The notes under the pieces are model-generated. The model did not search any database, was not told the origin of the DNA, and saw only the letters and a list, made by a program, of their open reading frames with translations. A stretch of DNA of 64,000 nt from Streptomyces sp. JB150 (GTDB lineage: Bacteria; Actinomycetota; Actinomycetes; Streptomycetales; Streptomycetaceae). Position 1 is the first letter of the stretch. Each line of letters begins with the position of its first letter. The position numbers and the translations under genes are program-made. The stretch spans positions 5,600,445-5,664,444 of the forward strand of contig NZ_CP049780.1 of the NCBI RefSeq assembly GCF_011193355.1, given 5' to 3'. This document shows, in pieces, positions 56,983 through 64,000 of this stretch.

Positions 56983-57090
56983 CCGCGTGACGCGGTTCCG
57001 CGCGATGCACCCCACGCGACGCGCTGACCACGCGGTGCACCGCACGCGATGCGCTGACCGCTCGGTGCGCGAACGCGGCGCGCGGCCGAG
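56972..57090 (+). repeat. degenerate GC-rich direct repeats after dapF
   Basis: GCGACGCGCTGACC or GCGATGCGCTGACC occurs at least three times, about every 40 bases, with CGCGGTGC between copies. The first overlaps the dapF stop codon. No ORF is supported in them. Confidence 0.6.
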
Positions 57091-57413
57091 TGGTGCGGCT
57101 CCGCGCGGTGCCGTGCCACGCGGGCGCCCGCGGCGCACGCCGGGCGGATCCCGTCGGCATACGTCACGCGATGGGCGCTCGGGCGCACGCCGGGCGCCTC
57201 CCGCGGGCGTACCACCGGGTTCGCCGTGAACCTCAAACCTCGCCACCGTCGCTCGAATGGGTGATCCGTTTCACGCTCGGCGAGAGCCGGTCAGCCGGGC
57301 GTGGTGGGCTCGGTAGCATCAAGCACCGGCCCGGACGGGGGACACATCGCCATCCCTGAGCCGTGTCCGCCCTGGGGCACCCCGTCCGCCGGTCCACGCA
57401 GCCGGAGGTGCCC
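57091..57413 (+). promoter_or_regulatory. gene-free leader region of rshA
   Basis: This 323-base stretch holds no credible gene. A TAGCAT at 57314-57319 could be a -10 hexamer of rshA, but I see no matching -35. GGAGG at about 57404 is the rshA ribosome site. Confidence 0.35.
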
Positions 57414-59651
57414 ATGAGTGCGGAGGCCACGAACCCTGCGAGTCCAGGTGCTGTGACAGACCCTGTGACCAGCACCGTCGCGCCCGCGGCGGCCGCCGTC
57501 GCGCGCAAGAGAACCCGGCCCAGGATCGACCTGCGCCGCCTCGGACGCGCCGCCCTGCTCGGTCCCGCCGCCCGTGGCCGGCTGCCCGACGCCATCAGCC
57601 ACGTCGTCGACGCCCACCGCGCCCACCACCCCGACGCCGACCTCGAACCGCTGCGCCGCGCCTACGTCCTGGCCGAGTCCTCGCACCGCGGCCAGATGCG
57701 CAAGAGCGGCGAGCCGTACATCACCCACCCCCTCGCGGTGACCCTGATCCTCGCCGAACTCGGCGCGGAGACCACCACGTTGACCGCGTCCCTGCTCCAC
57801 GACACCGTCGAGGACACGGAAGTGACGCTGGACCAGGTCGGCGAGCAGTTCGGCGAGGAGGTGCGCTACCTCGTCGACGGCGTCACCAAGCTGGAGAAGG
57901 TCGACTACGGCGCCGCCGCCGAACCCGAGACGTTCCGCAAGATGCTCGTCGCCACCGGCAACGACGTCCGGGTGATGTCCATCAAACTCGCCGACCGGCT
58001 GCACAACATGCGCACCGTCGGCGTGATGCGCCCCGAGAAACAGGTCCGGATCGCCAAGGTCACCCGGGACGTCCTCATCCCGCTCGCCGAACGGCTCGGC
58101 GTCCAGGCGCTCAAGACCGAGCTGGAGGACCTCGTCTTCGCGATCCTCCACCCCGAGGAGTACGAGCGCACCCGGAAGCTGATCGCCGAGAACGCGACCC
58201 GCGCCGACGACCCGCTCGCCGGGATCGCCGACGAGATGCGCACGGTGCTGCGCGAGGCGGGCATCCCGGCCGAAGTCCTCATCCGGCCCCGCCACTTCGT
58301 CTCCGTGCACCGCGTCTCCCGCAAGCGCGGCCGGCTGCGCGGCGCCGACTTCGGCCGGATCCTGGTCCTGGTGCACGAGGACGCCGACTGCTACGGCGTG
58401 CTGGGCGAGCTGCACACCTGTATGACGCCCGTGGTCTCCGAGTTCAAGGACTTCATCGCCGTACCGAAGTTCAACCTGTACCAGTCGCTGCACACCGCCG
58501 TCGCCCGCCCGGACGGACAGATCGCCGAAGTCCTCATCCGCACCCACCGGATGCACAAGGTCGCCGAGGCGGGCGTGATCGCGCTCGGCAACCCCTACGC
58601 GCCGCCCTCCGAGGAACAGGCGGCGGACGGCGAGCGCGTCGACCCCACCCGGCCCGGCTGGCTCTCCCGCCTCCTCGAATGGCAGCGGGCCGCACCCGAC
58701 CCCGACACCTTCTGGTCGACCCTGCGCGAGGACCTGGCCCAGGACCGCGAGATCACCGTCTTCCGGCCCGACGGCGGCGCGCTCGGCCTGCCCGAGGGGG
58801 CCACCTGTGTGGACGCCGCCTACGCGCAGTACGGCGAGGACGCGCACGCGTGCATCGGCGCCCGCGTCAACGGCCGGCTCGCGACGCTGAGCACGGTGCT
58901 GCGCGACGGCGACACCGTCCAGCTGCTCATGGGGCAGGACCCGGCGTCCGAACCCTCACGGGAGTGGCTGGAGCACGCCCACACGCCGGCCGCGCGGATC
59001 GCCATCCAGCGGTGGCTGGCGACGCACCCGGTGAGTGAGGGGGAAAGGGAGGGGAGTGAGGCCAACGTGGCCGAGGGGGTCGCTGAGCCGACTCGGGGCC
59101 CCGCCACGACGCCTAGGGACGAGCCAGCCGGCACCGCTCCGGAGGCCTCCGCGCCCGAGACGGTCTCCGGCACCACCGTCGCCGCGGTGCCCGTCATCGC
59201 CGACCGCCCCGGCGCCGCCGTACGGCTCGCCGGCTGCTGTACGCCCGTACCGCCCGACGAGATCACCGGGTTCGCGGTGCGCAGGGGAGTGGTGACCGTG
59301 CACCGGGTCGGGTGCGCGGCCGTGGCGCGCATGAAGGGCGCGGGGCGCGCGGAGGTCGGCGTGCGCTGGGGCGAGGCCGCCGGGAGCGAGGTCACGGGGT
59401 GCCGGGTCACCCTGGTCGCTGAATCGTTCGGCCGCCCCCACCTCCTGGCGGACCTCACGGAGGCCATCGCCCTCGAAGGCGCCGAGATCGTCTCGGCCAC
59501 CGTGGAACCCCCGAGCCAGCAGCGGGTGCGCCACACCTACACCCTGCACCTCCCCGAGGCGGCCCGGCTGCCCGCGCTGATGCGCGCCATGCGCAACGTC
59601 CCCGGCGTGTTCGACGTGAGCCGGGCGCAGCACACCGCTTCGGCGCATTGA
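57414..59651 (+). CDS. rshA: RelA/SpoT homologue RshA
   Basis: 745 residues. The HD hydrolase domain has the HD pair in TASLLHDTVEDTEVTL and the motif RVMSIKLADRLHNMRTV. The synthetase domain follows (RGADFGRILVLVHEDADCYG, EFKDFIAVPKFNLYQSLHTA, EVLIRTHRMHKVAEAG), then TGS (REITVFRPDGGALGLPEGAT) and a C-terminal ACT-like end. Compared with RelA, the ATP/GDP-binding stretch GRPKHYYSIYQKM is replaced by IRPRHFVSVHRVSRK, and the AAHW motif is VIALGNPY. It hydrolyses, and may weakly make, (p)ppGpp. S. coelicolor has this second homologue beside RelA. Start at 57414, with GGAGG upstream. Confidence 0.9.
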   Translation: MSAEATNPASPGAVTDPVTSTVAPAAAAVARKRTRPRIDLRRLGRAALLGPAARGRLPDAISHVVDAHRAHHPDADLEPLRRAYVLAESSHRGQMRKSGEPYITHPLAVTLILAELGAETTTLTASLLHDTVEDTEVTLDQVGEQFGEEVRYLVDGVTKLEKVDYGAAAEPETFRKMLVATGNDVRVMSIKLADRLHNMRTVGVMRPEKQVRIAKVTRDVLIPLAERLGVQALKTELEDLVFAILHPEEYERTRKLIAENATRADDPLAGIADEMRTVLREAGIPAEVLIRPRHFVSVHRVSRKRGRLRGADFGRILVLVHEDADCYGVLGELHTCMTPVVSEFKDFIAVPKFNLYQSLHTAVARPDGQIAEVLIRTHRMHKVAEAGVIALGNPYAPPSEEQAADGERVDPTRPGWLSRLLEWQRAAPDPDTFWSTLREDLAQDREITVFRPDGGALGLPEGATCVDAAYAQYGEDAHACIGARVNGRLATLSTVLRDGDTVQLLMGQDPASEPSREWLEHAHTPAARIAIQRWLATHPVSEGEREGSEANVAEGVAEPTRGPATTPRDEPAGTAPEASAPETVSGTTVAAVPVIADRPGAAVRLAGCCTPVPPDEITGFAVRRGVVTVHRVGCAAVARMKGAGRAEVGVRWGEAAGSEVTGCRVTLVAESFGRPHLLADLTEAIALEGAEIVSATVEPPSQQRVRHTYTLHLPEAARLPALMRAMRNVPGVFDVSRAQHTASAH

Positions 59652-59744
59652 GGGAACCCGCCCGGACCCCGCCGGGGAGGCCGTTCGAGTGCGCCCGGCG
59701 CGCGTCTGCGCCGTGCGCCGGGCGCACGCTGGTAGCGGTGGGGC

Positions 59745-61223
59745 ATGCCGCTCACCCCCTGCACCCGCGCCCCCCGACGGCTGAAGGCGGCGCTGCTCGC
59801 CTCCGCCGTCACCGTCTGCCTCGTCGCCGCCGGCACCCCGCCGGCCCCGCTGGGCGTCGGGGACCGCCTCTTCCCGTACCTGGGGAACCCCGGCTACGAC
59901 GTCGTGTCGTACGACCTGTCCCTGGCCTACTCCGGCGCCAACGACAAGCCGCTGAAGGCGGTCACCACGATCGACGCCTGGACCACCGAGGACCTGGACC
60001 ACGTCAACCTCGACTTCGCGCGCGGCACCGTCGAGTCCGTGAGGATCGACGGCGAGGCCGCCGCGTACGCCACGGCCGGCGAGGACCTGGTGATCACGCC
60101 GGAGGACCCGCTGCCCGCCGGACAGTGGCTGCGCATCGTCGTACGGCACACCAGCGAGCCCGTGGGCCGGCCGGACCGCGAGGGCGGCTGGCTGCGGACC
60201 GCGGACGGCCTCGTCATGGCGAACCAGGCCGACGCCGCGCACCTGGTGTTCCCCTGCAACGACCACCCCTCGGACAAGGCCATGTTCACCTTCCGGGTGA
60301 CCGCGCCCGAGGGGTACACGGCCGTCGCCAACGGGCTCCCGGCCGACGTCGAGCGCGCCGACACCGCGACCACCTGGACGTACCGCACCCACCACCCCAT
60401 GGCCACCGAACTCGCCCAGGTCTCCATCGGCCGCTCCGCGGTGCTGCACCGCACCGGCCCGCGCGGGCTGCCGGTCCGGGACGTCGTCCCGAGCGCGCAC
60501 CGCGAGCAGCTCGAACCGTGGCTGGCGAAGACGCCGGACCAGATCGCCTGGATGGAGCGCAAGGTCGGCCGGTACCCCTTCGAGACGTACGGCTTGCTTT
60601 TGGCCGACGCCTCCACCGGCTTCGCCCTGGAGACCCAGACGCTCTCCCTGTTCGAGAGGGAGCTGTTCACCGACCCCGCGTTCCCCGCGTGGTACGTCGA
60701 GTCGATCATGGTCCATGAGCTGGCGCACCAGTGGTTCGGCGACAGCGTCACCCCGCGCGACTGGTCCGACCTGTGGCTCAACGAGGGGCACGCGACCTGG
60801 TACGAGGCGCTGTACGCGGAGGAGAAGGCGGAGCGCCCCCTTCAGGACCGTATGAAGGCCGCCTACCGCGCCTCCGACCGCTGGCGCGCGGCCGGCGGGC
60901 CGCCCGCCGCACCCAAGGCGCCCAGGCCCGGCAGCCGCCTCGGCATCTTCCGCCCCAACGTCTACGACGGCGCCGCGCTGATCCTCTACGCCCTGCGCCA
61001 GGAGATCGGCCGTCCCGCCTTCGAGCGGCTGGAGCGGGTGTGGGTGACCCGGCACCGGGACGCCACGGCCGGCACGGCCGACTTCGTCCGGCTGGCCTCG
61101 GACATCGCCGGCCGCGACCTCACCGGCTTCTTCCAGGGCTGGCTCTACGGCGAGAAGACCCCGCCGATGCCCGGGCACCCGGACTGGACGTCGCAGGCTC
61201 CGGAGGGGGCGGGCGGGAAGTAA
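59745..61223 (+). CDS. secreted M1-family zinc aminopeptidase
   Basis: 492 residues. A signal peptide (KAALLASAVTVCLVAAGTPP) is followed by the M1 N-terminal beta domain and the catalytic domain. Zinc site: VHELAHQWFGDSVTPRDWSD followed by LWLNEGHATW (HExxH, 18 residues, E). The exopeptidase loop is GFALETQ instead of GAMEN. M1 enzymes trim N-terminal residues of peptides. It ends with a short Pro/Gly tail. Confidence 0.9.
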   Translation: MPLTPCTRAPRRLKAALLASAVTVCLVAAGTPPAPLGVGDRLFPYLGNPGYDVVSYDLSLAYSGANDKPLKAVTTIDAWTTEDLDHVNLDFARGTVESVRIDGEAAAYATAGEDLVITPEDPLPAGQWLRIVVRHTSEPVGRPDREGGWLRTADGLVMANQADAAHLVFPCNDHPSDKAMFTFRVTAPEGYTAVANGLPADVERADTATTWTYRTHHPMATELAQVSIGRSAVLHRTGPRGLPVRDVVPSAHREQLEPWLAKTPDQIAWMERKVGRYPFETYGLLLADASTGFALETQTLSLFERELFTDPAFPAWYVESIMVHELAHQWFGDSVTPRDWSDLWLNEGHATWYEALYAEEKAERPLQDRMKAAYRASDRWRAAGGPPAAPKAPRPGSRLGIFRPNVYDGAALILYALRQEIGRPAFERLERVWVTRHRDATAGTADFVRLASDIAGRDLTGFFQGWLYGEKTPPMPGHPDWTSQAPEGAGGK

Positions 61224-61470
61224 GGGGAGGTCCAGGGGGGTGGTCCGGCCGGTCCCCAGGGGGAGGGGCGGGGCGGGAGTCGGCTGGTCGCCGGCCGGGG
61301 AACATGGTCCGGGCGGCCGGGAAATAACACGGTGACGAGACGGGGCGTTGCGTGCGACCATCTTCTGACAGCAACGGCACGGGACACGGGAATCTCCCGG
61401 GGTACTCGTGCGTTGTAAGCGGTGACGGACCAGTTCCGCCCGCCGGAACCCCCAACGACGTAAGGACCCA

Positions 61471-62970
61471 ATGACCTCCTCTTCTTCCCCTTCCCAGGAC
61501 ACCCCGCGCAAGCGCCTTGCGCACGACTACCCCGAGGGTCTTCGGGCCGATGCCCTGATGGAAGAGGACGTCGCCTGGAGCCCCGAGATCGACGGAGAGC
61601 GGGACGGCGACCAGTTCGACCGCTCCGAGCGCGCGGCTCTGCGCCGCGTCGCCGGCCTCTCCACCGAGCTCGAGGACGTCACCGAGGTCGAGTACCGCCA
61701 GCTCCGCCTGGAGCGGGTCGTGCTCGTCGGCGTCTGGACTTCGGGGACCGTGCAGGACGCGGAGAACTCCCTCGCGGAGCTGGCCGCCCTCGCCGAGACC
61801 GCGGGCGCGCTCGTGCTCGACGGCGTGATCCAGCGCCGCGACAAGCCCGACGCCGCCACCTACATCGGCTCCGGCAAGGCCGAGGAGCTGCGCGAGATCG
61901 TGCTCGAGACGGGCGCGGACACCGTCATCTGCGACGGTGAGCTCAGCCCCGGCCAGCTCATCCACCTCGAAGACGTCGTCAAGGTCAAGGTCATCGACCG
62001 TACGGCCCTGATCCTCGACATCTTCGCCCAGCACGCCAAGTCCCGAGAGGGCAAGGCGCAGGTCGCCCTCGCGCAGATGCAGTACATGCTGCCGCGGCTG
62101 CGCGGCTGGGGTCAGTCGCTGTCCCGGCAGATGGGCGGCGGCAAGGGCGGCGGACTCGCCACCCGTGGTCCCGGTGAAACCAAGATCGAGACGGACCGGC
62201 GGCGGATCCGCGAGAAGATGGCGAAGATGCGCCGGGAGATCGCGGAGATGAAGACCGGGCGCGACATCAAGCGCCAGGAGCGCCGGCGCCACAAGGTGCC
62301 CTCCGTCGCGATCGCGGGCTACACCAACGCCGGCAAGTCCTCGCTGCTCAACCGCCTCACCGGCGCGGGCGTCCTGGTCGAGAACGCCCTGTTCGCGACC
62401 CTGGACCCGACCGTGCGCCGGGCCGAGACCCCGAGCGGCCGGCTGTACACGCTGGCCGACACCGTCGGCTTCGTCCGGCACCTGCCGCACCACCTGGTCG
62501 AGGCGTTCCGCTCCACGATGGAGGAGGTCGGCGACTCCGACCTGATCCTGCACGTGGTGGACGGTTCGCACCCGACCCCGGAGGAGCAGCTGGCCGCCGT
62601 GCGCGAGGTGATCAGGGACGTCGGCGCCACCGGCGTACCCGAGATCGTCGTGATCAACAAGGCCGACGCGGCGGACCCGCTGACGCTCCAGCGGCTGCTG
62701 CGGGTCGAGAAGCGTTCCATCGCGGTCTCCGCCCGCACCGGCCAGGGCATCAAGGAGCTGCTGGCACTGATCGACGCCGAGCTGCCGCGCCCCGCGGTCG
62801 AGATCGAGGCGCTGGTGCCGTACACCCACGGCAAGCTGGTTGCCCGCGCCCACGACGAGGGCGAGGTGATCTCCGAGGAGCACACCGCGGAGGGCACCCT
62901 GCTCAAGGTCCGGGTGCACGAGGAACTGGCGGCGGAGCTGTCGCCGTACGCTCCGGCTCCGGCGCTCTGA
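61471..62970 (+). CDS. hflX: GTPase HflX
   Basis: 499 residues. N-terminal HflX domain (ELAALAETAGALVLDGVIQR, ATYIGSGKAEELREIV) and helical linker RRRIREKMAKMRREIAEM. The GTPase has G1 AGYTNAGKSSLLNRLTG, G3 DTVGFVRHLP and G4 VINKAD. HflX rescues stalled or heat-stressed ribosomes. ATG at 61471; the 248-base leader is long. A hairpin terminator follows. Confidence 0.96.
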   Translation: MTSSSSPSQDTPRKRLAHDYPEGLRADALMEEDVAWSPEIDGERDGDQFDRSERAALRRVAGLSTELEDVTEVEYRQLRLERVVLVGVWTSGTVQDAENSLAELAALAETAGALVLDGVIQRRDKPDAATYIGSGKAEELREIVLETGADTVICDGELSPGQLIHLEDVVKVKVIDRTALILDIFAQHAKSREGKAQVALAQMQYMLPRLRGWGQSLSRQMGGGKGGGLATRGPGETKIETDRRRIREKMAKMRREIAEMKTGRDIKRQERRRHKVPSVAIAGYTNAGKSSLLNRLTGAGVLVENALFATLDPTVRRAETPSGRLYTLADTVGFVRHLPHHLVEAFRSTMEEVGDSDLILHVVDGSHPTPEEQLAAVREVIRDVGATGVPEIVVINKADAADPLTLQRLLRVEKRSIAVSARTGQGIKELLALIDAELPRPAVEIEALVPYTHGKLVARAHDEGEVISEEHTAEGTLLKVRVHEELAAELSPYAPAPAL

Positions 62971-63010
62971 CCCATCACCGGCGCCGCTTCCGAGGCGCAC
63001 CGTGACGGCC

Positions 63011-63049
63011 CGAAGGCCCGCCCCCGCGATACGCGGGGACGGGCCTTCG
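63011..63049. terminator. bidirectional terminator between hflX and the protease gene
   Basis: CGAAGGCCCG...CGGGCCTTCG encloses CCCCGCG-ATAC-CGCGGGG, together a long nested stem between two convergent stops. No T tract. Confidence 0.8.
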
Positions 63050-63083
63050 GCGTGCGAGGACGTGCGAGGACGTTCCGGCGGCG

Positions 63084-64000
63084 TCACCGGCCGCCGTAGG
63101 CCTCGCTCATGTTCTCGTACAGCGCCCGGGCGTCCGCGCCGAGCTGCGGGCCCGCCAGCCAGCTGTGGTCGGCCGGACCGATCGAGGTGTTGGAGACCAG
63201 CTGGGTCTCGCCGTCCACCACCCGGAACCAGCCGCCGCCGGACGAGCCGCCGGTCATGGTGCAGCCGATGCGGTACATCGTCGGCAGGGACGGGCTCAGC
63301 GAGACGCGGCCCGGCTGGTCGACGCATTTGAACATCTTCAGCCCGTTGTACGGCGCCGCCGCCGGGTATCCCCAGGCGCCCATCTTCCCGGCATCGGCCG
63401 CGGCCGGCGCGGAGAAGTCGACGTCCAGGGCCGCGCCGACGGTCTCCTCCAGCGACTTCGAGCCGTGCTCCGGCTTCACGTGCAGCACGGCGTAGTCGTA
63501 CGCCGCGCCCGCGCCGCCGGTTTGCGAGCCGCCCTCGATCCAGCCGTTCGAGGTGGACGCCCAGTCCGCCCACCAGTTGCCGTACGGCGCGATCTCGACC
63601 GGGTCGGCGTTGTTCAGCTGGGCCTCGGACTTGCCGAGGTCGTTGAAGGCCGGGACGAAGACGATGTTCCGGTACCAGCCGCCGTTCTGGCCGGCGTGCA
63701 CGCAGTGGCCGGCCGTCCAGACCAGGTTGGACTTGCCCGGGTGGTTGACGTCCTTGATCACCGTGCCGGAGCAGACCATCGAGCCCTCGGGGGAGTCGAA
63801 GAAGATCTTGCCGACCGGTGCGGCGTTCTTGTGGTACGGCGTCTTCTCCGGCGAGGCCTGGACCGGCGCGGGCGCCGGGTCGCTGACGCCCTGGCCGGCG
63901 GACGTGTCCTTCGTCGTGAGCGTCTTGTCGGCCTCCTTCGCCGTCCGCATCCGCTCGGGCTTCCAGAGCCCTTCGATCACGGGGTTGACGAAGTCCTTGG
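63084..64000 (-). CDS. secreted trypsin-like serine protease, 5' part outside the window
   Basis: At least 305 residues, with the N-terminus past 64000. Catalytic triad: His in NLVWTAGHCVHAGQ, Asp in AAYDYAVLHVKPE, Ser in MTGGSSGGGWFRVV. This is the chymotrypsin-fold V8/S1 type. Several Cys (VDQPG context, GCTMTGGSSG) could form disulfides. The visible reading frame runs to the edge (DFVNPVIEGLWKPERM), so the signal peptide is not seen. The S. coelicolor region encodes a similar secreted protease here. Confidence 0.87.
   Translation of the reverse strand, partial: KDFVNPVIEGLWKPERMRTAKEADKTLTTKDTSAGQGVSDPAPAPVQASPEKTPYHKNAAPVGKIFFDSPEGSMVCSGTVIKDVNHPGKSNLVWTAGHCVHAGQNGGWYRNIVFVPAFNDLGKSEAQLNNADPVEIAPYGNWWADWASTSNGWIEGGSQTGGAGAAYDYAVLHVKPEHGSKSLEETVGAALDVDFSAPAAADAGKMGAWGYPAAAPYNGLKMFKCVDQPGRVSLSPSLPTMYRIGCTMTGGSSGGGWFRVVDGETQLVSNTSIGPADHSWLAGPQLGADARALYENMSEAYGGR

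Overview
The window is chromosomal DNA of a Streptomyces or very close relative. GC content is about 70% or more, with strong third-position GC bias, GTG starts and many ATGA/GTGA overlaps. The gene order (osaC-osaA-osaB-ftsK-rimO-pgsA-cinA-clgR-dps-nei-lhr ... recA-recX ... gluABCD ... miaB-miaA-dapF-rshA-hflX) is, from memory, the S. coelicolor order around SCO5745-SCO5797. No alignment was run, and the species is not determined.

Layout. 1-1040: the 3' end of a 5S rRNA with its terminator, a shortened DegT-type aminotransferase relative, and a tRNA-Thr(GGT) with promoter and terminator. 1055-10632: the osmoadaptation cluster. It has a RsbU-like phosphatase (osaC) divergent from a giant hybrid kinase with about twelve HAMP units (osaA), then a receiver protein (osaB). 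10848-19222: ftsK, a RodZ-like HTH membrane protein, then rimO-pgsA-cinA (start and stop codons overlap), clgR and a Dps protein. 19349-30296: Nei2-type glycosylase, Lhr helicase, AraC regulator with AzlCD exporter, a cyclase-like protein, DUF3046 and a PerM-type permease. 30549-32481: recA-recX with an SOS box.

32616-39720 is the accessory part. It contains a dead IS5-family element beside a SnoaL-like gene, then a cysteine dioxygenase-rhodanese operon headed by a 28-codon Cys-rich leader peptide, then a flavin monooxygenase. After these comes a lower-GC patch with gene fragments, a frameshifted unknown gene, two tandem paralogous small secreted four-cysteine proteins, and a decayed IS256-family transposase abutting gluD.

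39724-64000 returns to conserved core: glutamate ABC importer gluABCD, an OmpR-type two-component pair, an orphan TAXI binding protein, a MazG-like protein, a cation/proton antiporter with its TrkA_C regulator, a NarL-type pair whose kinase is frameshifted in a C8 tract, miaB, an extradiol-dioxygenase-like protein, two low-complexity small proteins, miaA, a membrane protein, dapF, rshA, an M1 peptidase, hflX and a trypsin-like protease cut by the window end.

Recurring themes are stress signalling (OsaABC, ClgR, Dps, RshA, HflX), DNA maintenance (FtsK, RecA/RecX, Lhr, Nei2) and tRNA or ribosome modification (MiaA, MiaB, RimO). The least explained parts are the secreted-protein pair with its decayed surroundings, and the leader peptide upstream of cysteine dioxygenase.
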